Shown here in pieces: positions 18,407 through 25,735 of a stretch of 49,329 bases of DNA; position 1 is the stretch's first letter; the number at the start of each line of letters is the position of its first letter. The notes under the pieces were generated by a model. It was not told where the DNA came from. It was given only the letters and a program-made list of their open reading frames with translations, and ran no database searches. Origin of the DNA: an uncultured Eubacterium sp. (GTDB taxonomy: Bacteria > Bacillota > Clostridia > Lachnospirales > Lachnospiraceae); assembly GCA_934317205.1 (NCBI GenBank), contig CAKREL010000003.1, forward strand, positions 1 through 49,329, in the 5' to 3' direction. A program made the position numbers and the translations under genes.

Positions 18407-20122
18407 TTATATCCCCTGCTTCAGACAGGTTTTGATATCATCCTCCGCATTGCTGATCAAATGCAATTGGAACGTATCTACCAGATACTGCACCACATTC
18501 GGGCTTAAAAACGCTGGCAGAATCGGTCCGAGATAGATATTTTTGATGCCAAGGCTTAGCAGAGCAAGCAATACCGCCACAGCCTTCTGCTCATACCAGG
18601 ACAAAATCATGGATAAAGGCAGACTATTTACATCCGTGTCAAAAGCATCTGCCAGCGCGGTTGCAATTCGTACTGCAGAATACGCATCGTTACATTGCCC
18701 GACATCCAGCAATCTCGGAAGCCCTGCCACAGTTCCAAAATCAATTTTATTAAAGCGGTATTTTCCGCAGGCAAGTGTCAGGATCACACAATCCTTCGGC
18801 ACAAGTTCCGCAAATTCGGTATAATAATTTCGCCCAGGTCTGGCTCCATCGCAGCCGCCAATCAGGAAAAAGTGACGAATCTGTCCCTCTTTTACCGCCC
18901 GTACGATCTCTCCCGCATGGCTTAGAGTCGCTCCATATGCAAAACCCGTCAGAAGTTCAGATACCTGATGACATTTCGGACAGTCTGACAGTTCCACCGG
19001 CTGTACTTCCCGGTCATTTGCATAACCGCCAAGTTCCAATGCCTGACGAATGATCTCACTGAAATCCTTCTCGCCATTCTCTTTCTTTCCGATATGTTTC
19101 ACGCCATCCCATCCAACAACATTTGTGCTGTAAATGCGGTCTTTGTAACTTTCCCTCGGACGCATCAGACAGTTGGTGGTCATCAGAATACAACCTGGGA
19201 TGTTGTCAAACTGTTTCTGCTGATCCTGCCATGCACCGCCAAAATTTCCGATGAGATGTGGATATTTTTTCAATCCTTCATAACCATGTCCCGGAAGCAT
19301 CTCACCGTGAGTATAAATATTCACTCCGCTTCCTTCACTTTGTTTCAGCAGCATTTCCAGATCATGAAAATCATGACCGGAAACAATGATAAACGGACCG
19401 GCTTTTAATGTTGTTGATACCGCATGAGGGGTCGGATTTCCATATTTCTGTGTGTTTGCCTCATCCAGCGTCTTCATCACGGCCAGCGCCATCTCACCGG
19501 TCCTCATGGAAAAACGAATCAGTTCTTCCACCGTCATTTTATCATCCGTCACCGCCGCCAGTGCTTCCACATAAAAGTCATCCACCGCATCATTGAAATA
19601 GCCTAATTCCCGTGCCTGATGTCCGTAAGCGCTGATTCCCTTTAATCCATAGATGATCAGCTGGCGCAGAGAACGGATATCTTCATCCAGATTCTGGTCA
19701 TACATGATACCAGCAATTTGGGCAGTGCGCAGCATCTCACTTTTTTTCTGCGGAAGACGGTAGGACATATAAATACTTTCAGTGCCAACTCCACCGGTCT
19801 GCTGACGCAGTTCATCCTTGATCTTCTGCGCTTCTTTCAGAAGGTTCACATGGACTTCTGCATCAAAGTTTACATTGGTCAGGGTCGTAAACAGGCAGTT
19901 TTCGATAAAAGAAATCACACATTTATTCAGTTTCTCTCCCTGATCCAACCGCATTTTTCCATAACAACTGATGCCTTTTAACTGAAAAATGAGCAGATCC
20001 TGCAGATTGGCCACCTCCGGCGTTTTCCCACACACGCCCTGCCTGGTACACCCTTTTCCATTTGCCGTCTGCTCACACTGATAGCAAAACATTTCGTATC
20101 CAAGTTCCATATTATTCTGCAT
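18407..20122 (-). CDS. hcp: hybrid cluster protein (hydroxylamine reductase)
   Basis: The 571-residue protein is Hcp over its full length. N-terminal cysteines C13, C16, C25 and C31 (spacing CX2C-X8-C-X5-C) bind the cubane cluster, in the spacing of clostridial class I/III proteins. Downstream motifs for the hybrid Fe-S-O cluster include FIIVSGHDFHD, GHGYEGLKKYPHL, TNCLMRP, FLIGGCDGARPGRNYY and LTLACGKYRF. It reduces NO or hydroxylamine and acts in protein S-nitrosylation and nitrosative stress in anaerobes. Ribosome site GGAGG lies 7 nt before ATG 20122. It has its own upstream region with a small palindrome (20156-20166) and is separated from L25 by a terminator. Confidence 0.96.
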   Translation of the reverse strand: MQNNMELGYEMFCYQCEQTANGKGCTRQGVCGKTPEVANLQDLLIFQLKGISCYGKMRLDQGEKLNKCVISFIENCLFTTLTNVNFDAEVHVNLLKEAQKIKDELRQQTGGVGTESIYMSYRLPQKKSEMLRTAQIAGIMYDQNLDEDIRSLRQLIIYGLKGISAYGHQARELGYFNDAVDDFYVEALAAVTDDKMTVEELIRFSMRTGEMALAVMKTLDEANTQKYGNPTPHAVSTTLKAGPFIIVSGHDFHDLEMLLKQSEGSGVNIYTHGEMLPGHGYEGLKKYPHLIGNFGGAWQDQQKQFDNIPGCILMTTNCLMRPRESYKDRIYSTNVVGWDGVKHIGKKENGEKDFSEIIRQALELGGYANDREVQPVELSDCPKCHQVSELLTGFAYGATLSHAGEIVRAVKEGQIRHFFLIGGCDGARPGRNYYTEFAELVPKDCVILTLACGKYRFNKIDFGTVAGLPRLLDVGQCNDAYSAVRIATALADAFDTDVNSLPLSMILSWYEQKAVAVLLALLSLGIKNIYLGPILPAFLSPNVVQYLVDTFQLHLISNAEDDIKTCLKQGI

Positions 20123-20155
20123 GACATTTCCTCCAATTTTATTTTTACATTTTAG

Positions 20156-20166
20156 AATGTCACATT
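20156..20166. promoter_or_regulatory. possible operator upstream of hcp
   Basis: AATGT-C-ACATT is an 11-bp palindrome about 35 nt before the hcp start, flanked by direct TAGAAT words. Crp/Fnr-type nitrosative-stress regulators often bind such dyads before hcp genes. No clear -10/-35 pair was found. Confidence 0.3.
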
Positions 20167-20181
20167 AGAATATTTTTATAC

Positions 20182-20220
20182 AAAAAAACGGAACCACAGC
20201 GCTTAACTCTGTGATTCCGC
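20182..20220 (-). terminator. rho-independent terminator of the L25 gene
   Basis: On the minus strand, CGGAATCACAG pairs with CTGTGGTTCCG (20209-20219 with 20189-20199; one G-U pair) and is followed by seven T (20182-20188). It lies 80 bp after the L25 stop. Confidence 0.9.
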
Positions 20221-20299
20221 CTTCTTAGCATTTGTTAGTGTTTCTGTTCACCTGCACCTTTTGAAAAACGCCTTTTCAGGTTTTTCTATAGCTGCACTT

Positions 20300-20890
20300 T
20301 TATTCCTCTGCTGCTTCTTCATCAGCATCCTCATCATCCGGAATATTATTTCTGATAGCATCAACCATGACAACGATTGCCTCTGGATCATTATGAACAT
20401 CCACATCCGGGTTTTTCGCAATGTCCAGATCTTTGACACGGATAACGTCGCCGACTTTCATGCCTGCCACATCAACGGTAACATGATCAACCAATGCTGC
20501 CGGTAATGCCTTGAATTCAATCTCCTCTAAGCACTCCTGCAGAGCACCTTCAAGGACTTTTTCACGGTTTTCAATAACAACAACTGCTGTTGAATGAACT
20601 TTCTCGGTACTTACCAGTGCCTGGAAATCAATTTCATCCACACAACGTTTCATTGCATTATAATCTACCTCTTTGATCAGAACATCGTAATCCTGTCCAT
20701 CCACATTCAGCATAATCTGGCTTCCTTTGTGATCAGTCTTTAACAGACGGTCAACTTCGATTCTGTCCATCTTTACAGGAATAGAACCCTCGATTTCTTT
20801 GCCGAACAGGTTACCTGTTACGAATCCTTCTCTTCTGAGTTTCTTTGCTTTGACATCCATGCTTCTTTTTTCAGCTTTTAAAGTATTCAT
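20300..20890 (-). CDS. rplY: 50S ribosomal protein L25/general stress protein Ctc
   Basis: The 196-residue protein has the L25 N-terminal 5S-rRNA-binding domain (about 1-90; MNTLKAEKRS...KLRREGFVTGNLFGKEI). The C-terminal TL5/Ctc beta domain follows (about 95-180; LPAALVDHVTVDVAGMKVGDVIRVKDLDI). It ends in an acidic DDEDADEEAAEE tail common in this form. It binds 5S rRNA in the large subunit; the Ctc form is stress-inducible in Bacillus. It is monocistronic, between an extended -10 at 20976-20984 and the terminator at 20182-20220. The N-terminal segment is somewhat diverged from Bacillus Ctc. Confidence 0.92.
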   Translation of the reverse strand: MNTLKAEKRSMDVKAKKLRREGFVTGNLFGKEIEGSIPVKMDRIEVDRLLKTDHKGSQIMLNVDGQDYDVLIKEVDYNAMKRCVDEIDFQALVSTEKVHSTAVVVIENREKVLEGALQECLEEIEFKALPAALVDHVTVDVAGMKVGDVIRVKDLDIAKNPDVDVHNDPEAIVVMVDAIRNNIPDDEDADEEAAEE

Positions 20891-20975
20891 TTATCTTTTC
20901 CTCCAAAAATCTGAATTGCTTAGCAGCCTTCTACAAAGAGGTTTTGTTAAGTAGTTCCTTATTTGTTACAGCGTC

Positions 20976-20984
20976 ATTATAGCA
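20976..20984 (-). promoter_or_regulatory. extended -10 promoter element for the L25 gene
   Basis: TGCTATAAT on the minus strand is an extended -10 with a perfect TATAAT, about 85 nt before ATG 20890. No good -35 is seen at 16-18 bp, as is usual for extended -10 promoters. The rest of 20891-21083 shows nothing else. Confidence 0.5.
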
Positions 20985-21083
20985 GTTATAGCAGAAACAG
21001 ATTAACCAAAATTGTAAAAATATTTGTCTTATTTTTAGTAATTATGAAACGATTTTTATCTTTTGGTACTCTGATCCTAGCAA

Positions 21084-21125
21084 ACAAAAAACATCCTCCA
21101 CACAGTTGTCCTGCATGAAGGATGT
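21084..21125 (-). terminator. terminator downstream of the LCP/zinc-ribbon pair
   Basis: ACATCCT (21091-21097) and AGGATGT (21119-21125) form a stem with additional weak inner pairing. On the minus strand it is followed by a T-run (21086-21090). It lies beyond family A copy 3. Confidence 0.6.
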
Positions 21126-21136
21126 CATTTTACTTA

Positions 21137-21200
21137 GTAAAGCGGACATTCGCAATCCGCTTTCGCTACTTGCTCATGAACGCAGTCGCTTTGCGTTCAT
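21137..21200. repeat. family A two-hairpin repeat, copy 3 (compact form)
   Basis: Hairpin 1: AAAGCGGA (21139-21146) with TCCGCTTT (21156-21163). Hairpin 2: ATGAACGCA (21176-21184) with TGCGTTCAT (21192-21200). The link CGCTACTTGCTC is conserved. The stop codon of the zinc-ribbon gene (21197-21199) lies in the last arm. Confidence 0.9.
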
Positions 21201-21391
21201 TTTATCCGATGTATATACATCCAACTGTCCACATAATCCTTGCGTTCCTGCTCTGACATTTTCACATACCTGGAATATTCCAGTTTTACAGGTTGCATCG
21301 CTACACCCTCACATTTAAAGCATTCCACACCGCTTCTACGCGAAACAGTCCGCAACCACCCGCATTTGGGGCATATGAACAAACGTATCAT
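21197..21391 (-). CDS. small zinc-ribbon protein, 64 aa
   Basis: The 64-residue protein contains CPKCGWLRTVSRRSGVECFKC, a two-CxxC zinc ribbon, followed by a short basic helix (MSEQERKDYVDSWMYIHRIK). The start ATG overlaps the stop of the LCP gene (ATGA), so it is translationally coupled and probably real despite its size. Function is unknown; similar ribbons bind nucleic acid or act as structural subunits. The stop codon is supplied by the repeat element at 21137-21200, so the original C-terminus may have been changed by the insertion. Confidence 0.7.
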   Translation of the reverse strand: MIRLFICPKCGWLRTVSRRSGVECFKCEGVAMQPVKLEYSRYVKMSEQERKDYVDSWMYIHRIK

Positions 21392-22563
21392 TCCGTTGTA
21401 CCCTCCGAATCACTTGAGGTATTATCCGATTCCGCAGTACTTGTACCATTTCCAAAAAATTCATCCTGACTGCTGAAACTATTGTCACTTTGATAATCAG
21501 CATCCATCTCAGACAGATCAATGATTTCCTGGCTATATTTTTTTACTGTCTCAGACGGTTCATAATCCTCAGTACCAAATAACTGCTTATGCAATTCAAT
21601 AACATTTTTCTCCAGATCCAGCGGAACTACAACATCACCAGTTTTCTTACTAACTGGCTTGGTATTCTTGGTATATGGAAAACCACCACTGTTTGCCATG
21701 TCATATTTGATCATGACCGCCATCATACTGATGATATCTTTCTTATTCAAATCTGTGGAAATCTGTGGGAATACAGTATTGATCGCACTGTTCAGTTCAC
21801 TTAAGCTTGCACCTTTTGCTTTCTTGATGATCTCAGTCAGGACACGACGCTGACGTTCTGCACGCTTGTAATCTCCGCCGGCTGTGTAACGGATCCGCGC
21901 ATAAGATACTGCCTGTGTACCATTGAGTGTCTGCTTTCCGGTATGCTCTACCAGAGTACTGTCTCCTCCTGTATGATTACTTGTATCAATAATATACTGA
22001 TTCAGATAATCAAGCTCCTTGTCGCTCTCAATATCAATCTCCACACCGCCGAGAATATCAATCACATCTGCTACTGCGGAAAAATCAAATGCCACATAAT
22101 TATCAATTTCCAGATCCAGGTTACGGTTCAGCATTGTCACTGCCTGTTCTGCACCACCCGCTGCGTATGCCGCGTTGGCTTTTCTGAAGTAAGCATCCTC
22201 ACCTTCACCGGCCACATTCAGGAATGTATCACGATATATGGATACCAGACTTACTTCCTTCGTATCATTATTGATATTCATAACCATAATGACATCACTG
22301 TTACCTGTCTTGTAATCGCCCTGCTCACGATTATCCAGACCCAGTAATGCAATTGTTGTATATCCATTAAATGTTGCCTGCGTATCAGCAGATACATCTG
22401 CTTTACCTACCTTGGACGCATCCAGTTTCTTGTTGTTGATCAAATCCAGTTTACTGTACAGGAATAATACTCCTGCCACCAGAATCAAAATAATAATCTC
22501 AATAATAAATAATATCAGTTTACGTTTTCGTCTTTGTCTCTTGGAAATTTTTCGTTTTGCCAT
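21388..22563 (-). CDS. LytR-CpsA-Psr (LCP) family wall-polymer ligase
   Basis: The 391-residue protein has a basic cytoplasmic start (MAKRKISKRQRRKRK), one membrane helix (about 16-40) and an extracellular LCP domain. Family markers are TIALLGLDNREQGD, GNSDVIMVMNIN, VSLVSIYRDTFLN, the KANAAYAAGG block, and YARIRYTAGGDYKRAERQRRVL. The arginines and aspartates bind polyprenyl pyrophosphate. LCP enzymes transfer lipid-linked glycopolymers such as teichoic acid or capsule to peptidoglycan. The C-terminal tail is serine- and acid-rich. A good promoter lies at 22633-22661, and the zinc-ribbon gene follows with a 4-nt overlap. Confidence 0.93.
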   Translation of the reverse strand: MAKRKISKRQRRKRKLILFIIEIIILILVAGVLFLYSKLDLINNKKLDASKVGKADVSADTQATFNGYTTIALLGLDNREQGDYKTGNSDVIMVMNINNDTKEVSLVSIYRDTFLNVAGEGEDAYFRKANAAYAAGGAEQAVTMLNRNLDLEIDNYVAFDFSAVADVIDILGGVEIDIESDKELDYLNQYIIDTSNHTGGDSTLVEHTGKQTLNGTQAVSYARIRYTAGGDYKRAERQRRVLTEIIKKAKGASLSELNSAINTVFPQISTDLNKKDIISMMAVMIKYDMANSGGFPYTKNTKPVSKKTGDVVVPLDLEKNVIELHKQLFGTEDYEPSETVKKYSQEIIDLSEMDADYQSDNSFSSQDEFFGNGTSTAESDNTSSDSEGTTE

Positions 22564-22632
22564 CTTTTATCTCCATGTCTCTTCTGTTAACGTTTTCTTA
22601 TGTACGGAGTCTTACCGTGCATGCATGAAAAT

Positions 22633-22661
22633 ATCATACCCCAAGGAAGAAAAAAACTCAA
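22633..22661 (-). promoter_or_regulatory. promoter of the LCP operon
   Basis: TTGAGT (22656-22661), a 17-bp spacer and TATGAT (22633-22638) on the minus strand, about 70 nt before ATG 22563. Confidence 0.6.
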
Positions 22662-22673
22662 CCGTTTATTTTC

Positions 22674-23420
22674 TTAATTTTTTTGAAAGAATGGCTCACC
22701 AATGATCAGCTCATATACATCCCGGCAGAATTTTTCTGTATGTTCAAATATCAGTCGTTCAAAACGTTGATCTGTCTGCAATCTTTCAGACTCCCTCATC
22801 CGCATGGCAAACACATACTGGCTGTTTTTACCAGGAACCAGGCTTCCCGCCGGGGTCATCACATGATATTCCGGCGTTTCACTATAAGATCCGCAAAATC
22901 GACGATCTGCTGCATCTGCCATATAGATTACACCATAACGATAATCTGCTCCATCTGTATCGATCGGCTCATGAATTTCTTCTTCCAGCAAAGGACGCCA
23001 TCCCTCTTCTATCTCATCCCATATACAACATGCATAAAATAGTGCCATATCAAAATTACTTGTAAATGCTGTCCATTCCTTTGCTTCTCCAAAGTATGCC
23101 GGTGTGACACCCGGAATATACTCCATTGGAAACTCCTGTTTTTGCACATGACATCCTCTGACCACATATGCATTTTCACCCCTGAAGTAATTTGGCAGAG
23201 AAAACTGCTTCGTAAAAGTCCCATTGGGTAATGTCACTCTCTGGTCCATTTCATAACGACTTCGGTCTTCCAATGAAAAAATACCTTCGGTCGGCTTCCA
23301 CTCGACTCCCTTGCGTGCACAGGCATCCAGTTCCAGGTTCAATAAAATTGCTTTCTTGCGCTCTAACTGCTGTTTTACATGGATTTTTGCAATCTCCCCA
23401 ATCGATACTCTCTTCTCCAT
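22674..23420 (-). CDS. FRG-domain-like protein of unknown function
   Basis: The 248-residue protein is soluble with no signal peptide. It contains YFRGENAYVVRG (about residues 77-88) and, further on, TAFTSNFDMALFYACCIWD. Together these resemble the F-R-G motif and the later helix of FRG-domain proteins, whose biochemical role is not settled, though some occur in defence or toxin-like contexts. I choose ATG 23420 (MEKRVSIGEIAK), because AAGGAG is 7 nt upstream; the longer frame to 23510 would run through a repeat. No partner gene is adjacent. The family call is tentative. Confidence 0.6.
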   Translation of the reverse strand: MEKRVSIGEIAKIHVKQQLERKKAILLNLELDACARKGVEWKPTEGIFSLEDRSRYEMDQRVTLPNGTFTKQFSLPNYFRGENAYVVRGCHVQKQEFPMEYIPGVTPAYFGEAKEWTAFTSNFDMALFYACCIWDEIEEGWRPLLEEEIHEPIDTDGADYRYGVIYMADAADRRFCGSYSETPEYHVMTPAGSLVPGKNSQYVFAMRMRESERLQTDQRFERLIFEHTEKFCRDVYELIIGEPFFQKN

Positions 23421-23469
23421 TTCTTTTCTCCTTCCCCTGTAATCCAAGAATGCCCTCGCCATTCTTATT

Positions 23470-23521
23470 AAGCGAATATTCGCTATCCACCCATTCACGC
23501 TACTTGCCAAGCGCAGGCAAG
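23470..23521. repeat. diverged relative of the family A repeat
   Basis: This has the same plan with different bases: a perfect 14-bp palindrome AGCGAATATTCGCT (23471-23484), the conserved CGCTACTTGC link, then CTTGCC/GGCAAG (23503-23508/23516-23521). It lies directly upstream of the FRG-like gene. Confidence 0.6.
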
Positions 23522-23637
23522 TCCCCCTGTGCGCGACTATTTTAGCAATTTAGTCAAGCAATTTTCAAGTGTTTTTAGCAAAAAAATCTCAAATCCAAAA
23601 GGCTGTCGACAATATTCGCCGAGTTCTCCTATAACGC

Positions 23638-23683
23638 AAAAAGTCACCAGAAATGTGCCATTCTCTCTGGCTCATTTCTGATG
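23638..23683 (-). terminator. terminator of the BlaI/BlaR1-type operon
   Basis: A 16-bp stem with two imperfect pairs (23645-23660 with 23668-23683) and a 7-nt loop is followed on the minus strand by ACTTTTTG. It lies 38 bp after the M56 gene stop. Confidence 0.75.
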
Positions 23684-23720
23684 TCTCCTTACTTTGTCAT
23701 TATTTACTTAAATACAAATA

Positions 23721-25121
23721 TTATTTGACATAATATCCAGCAGCATGAAGTTCCGTTGATAACATATTTTCTACAAACACATAATAGGTTCCTGTCTTTT
23801 CACAAGGAAATGTCCCCGCCACATTACGCATTCCTGACATGTAAAGCATGGATCCGTCCGGTCTGCGAATTCCATAGCGATGATACCTGTCGGAATAGAT
23901 GTAACAGGAAATCGATATGCTTGTACCGGCCTTTTTTATAAATCCAGTAGAACGTACAAAATTATGCCCCGGTATATACCAATTAAAATTTTTCTGTACA
24001 GACAACGGTTCAATGCTATCTTCTTCCATAACAATTGCATTGTTCCACTTTTCTTCATCCACCTGGTCAGCCGGAATCATATGTATCTCAGATTCCACAT
24101 CACTGTTATCCTTCTGAAGTAGTTCAGTCTCTCTGGTTTTGCAATAGAGATTATTCTGACCTTCTGCTATATGCGTACTGGATGCAAATGCAGTTACAGA
24201 ACTTCCCGCAATCAGAGTCAATACCAAAGCCATACTAAGACAGGCTCTTTTTCCACTTTTCTGCCACTTAATCATATACTCCACTCTCCTTTTCAATGAT
24301 TCCTCATTGTTCAGTTGTGAAACAAAAGGCGGTAATATCGTTCGGCCACTCTCGCTGGCTTTCAGCAGCAGATTAAAATAAATTTTCGCTTTTCCATTAA
24401 AATATTTCTTACAGACACGAATATCACAGGCAATATCAGACCATGTATCGAAATCCTCCAGATACAAATGTAAAATCGGATTGAACCAGTTGATCAATAT
24501 AATTCCCAGAGCAATCTTTTTTGCCAGATTATCCCGTCGCACAATATGCATTCCTTCATGCATCAGGATAATTTGCATATCCTCATCTGTATATGTGATT
24601 TCAGGAAGCACGATTTTTTGATGAAATACACCCATAACGCATGGGGATTTTATCGTAAAATTTGTGCAGAATTTGATTCGATTCCAGTTCCTGCCAGGAT
24701 ATAAACGCTGTAATATTTCCCTATAGTTATTACCACGGATTGGAAGATTATTTCTGCAGATCCACCGGTAGTGTTTCCACTTATTTGCATAATATCCGGC
24801 AAACCATATCATCCCAATCACCCAGATAAACAATGATACCTCAAGTATCCGGTAAAACAACGTATTTCCAAAAAAGCAATCACCGAGCATAATCTGTATC
24901 TCCAGACCATATCCACATTGCATCATGGTCCTGCACCTGATATACAGATATCCAAATGGCACGACAAAAAATAGCAGCACCAGTCTGTGCAGCGGATATA
25001 TGATCCGTATTGCATTGCATTTCTTTGCGAGCAAAGTCAGCAATTTACACAAAAAATATGCGGCTGTTCCTGCCAGTGTATTCAGAATAATTACGAAAAA
25101 AAAGAAATTAATCCAGCTCAT
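23721..25121 (-). CDS. BlaR1/MecR1-type M56 metallopeptidase sensor
   Basis: The 466-residue protein has four membrane helices. The M56 zinc protease motif H188-E-G-M-H192 lies between helices 2 and 3 (IILMHEGMHIVRRDN), and a last helix near 283-305 is followed by about 160 extracellular residues. In BlaR1 the C-terminal domain is a penicillin-binding sensor. Here it is short and lacks SxxK, SxN and KTG motifs, so it senses something else. It ends with a beta-rich domain (SISCYIYSDRYHRYGIRRPDG...GTYYVFVENM). The start overlaps the BlaI-type repressor gene by 14 bp, so the protease probably cleaves that repressor when its signal is present. A terminator follows. Confidence 0.85.
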   Translation of the reverse strand: MSWINFFFFVIILNTLAGTAAYFLCKLLTLLAKKCNAIRIIYPLHRLVLLFFVVPFGYLYIRCRTMMQCGYGLEIQIMLGDCFFGNTLFYRILEVSLFIWVIGMIWFAGYYANKWKHYRWICRNNLPIRGNNYREILQRLYPGRNWNRIKFCTNFTIKSPCVMGVFHQKIVLPEITYTDEDMQIILMHEGMHIVRRDNLAKKIALGIILINWFNPILHLYLEDFDTWSDIACDIRVCKKYFNGKAKIYFNLLLKASESGRTILPPFVSQLNNEESLKRRVEYMIKWQKSGKRACLSMALVLTLIAGSSVTAFASSTHIAEGQNNLYCKTRETELLQKDNSDVESEIHMIPADQVDEEKWNNAIVMEEDSIEPLSVQKNFNWYIPGHNFVRSTGFIKKAGTSISISCYIYSDRYHRYGIRRPDGSMLYMSGMRNVAGTFPCEKTGTYYVFVENMLSTELHAAGYYVK

Positions 25122-25497
25122 CCATTAAGTCTTTTAATTCCTTCAGACCCTCCTGCCAATTCTGATCCTTGCCACCCGTTGCAAATAATGCAGAAAGAAA
25201 TTCTGTCGGTGTCCCAGGATCACCCCAGTAATGAACCAGTTCATTAATCTGAGAGGAACGGTAAGCCTCCTCAGATACTTCCGGATGATACAGAAATACT
25301 TTTCCGGATCTGCGCATACTAAGATATCCTTTTCTTACCAGATGTGCCAAATAAGTAGAAATTGTCTGAGGTCTCCAATCTTTATCAAAGCGCTCATTCA
25401 CCATTGCTACCAATTGTGACAAGGCCAACTCTTCAGGGGTATCCCAGATACATTTCATTATCAGCATTTCAATATTAGTCAAGTCATTCTCCAGCAT
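25108..25497 (-). CDS. BlaI/MecI/CopY family transcriptional repressor
   Basis: The 129-residue protein has an N-terminal winged helix (LTNIEMLIMKCIWDTPEELALSQLV, about 4-30, and WRPQTISTYLAHLVRKGYLSMRRSGKVFLYHP, about 40-72). A C-terminal dimerisation region follows. These repressors bind dyads and are inactivated by cleavage or ligand. I place the start at ATG 25497 (MLENDLTN), with GGAGGAG upstream; the longer frame to 25647 runs through the promoter. The gene precedes and overlaps the M56 sensor. A promoter with a possible operator lies at 25564-25592. Confidence 0.92.
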   Translation of the reverse strand: MLENDLTNIEMLIMKCIWDTPEELALSQLVAMVNERFDKDWRPQTISTYLAHLVRKGYLSMRRSGKVFLYHPEVSEEAYRSSQINELVHYWGDPGTPTEFLSALFATGGKDQNWQEGLKELKDLMDELD

Positions 25498-25563
25498 AAC
25501 ATTCTCCTCCTTATAATTCCTTGCCCTTTCATGAGATGCACATAGCAAAATCTCATTGCGTTC

Positions 25564-25592
25564 ATTGTAACATGAGCCTTTTCTTTTGACAA
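25564..25592 (-). promoter_or_regulatory. promoter and possible autoregulatory operator of the blaI-type gene
   Basis: TTGTCA (25587-25592), a 17-bp spacer and TACAAT (25564-25569) on the minus strand. An imperfect dyad TCAT-n6-ATGA overlaps the -10 (25562-25575), a fitting place for the repressor. The BlaI consensus (TACAnnTGTA) is not matched exactly. Confidence 0.6.
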
Positions 25593-25735
25593 TAAAAGAA
25601 CGTATGAAGATTGTTTTTTGCTCTGAAAGCCAAACCTTTTGTTTCAATTAATTCAGTTACATTTCAAGTATATCATAGCACGGTTCTTCATACAACTAAT
25701 TCTGTCGGATTAAATTAATGCTCATCTGTAATATT

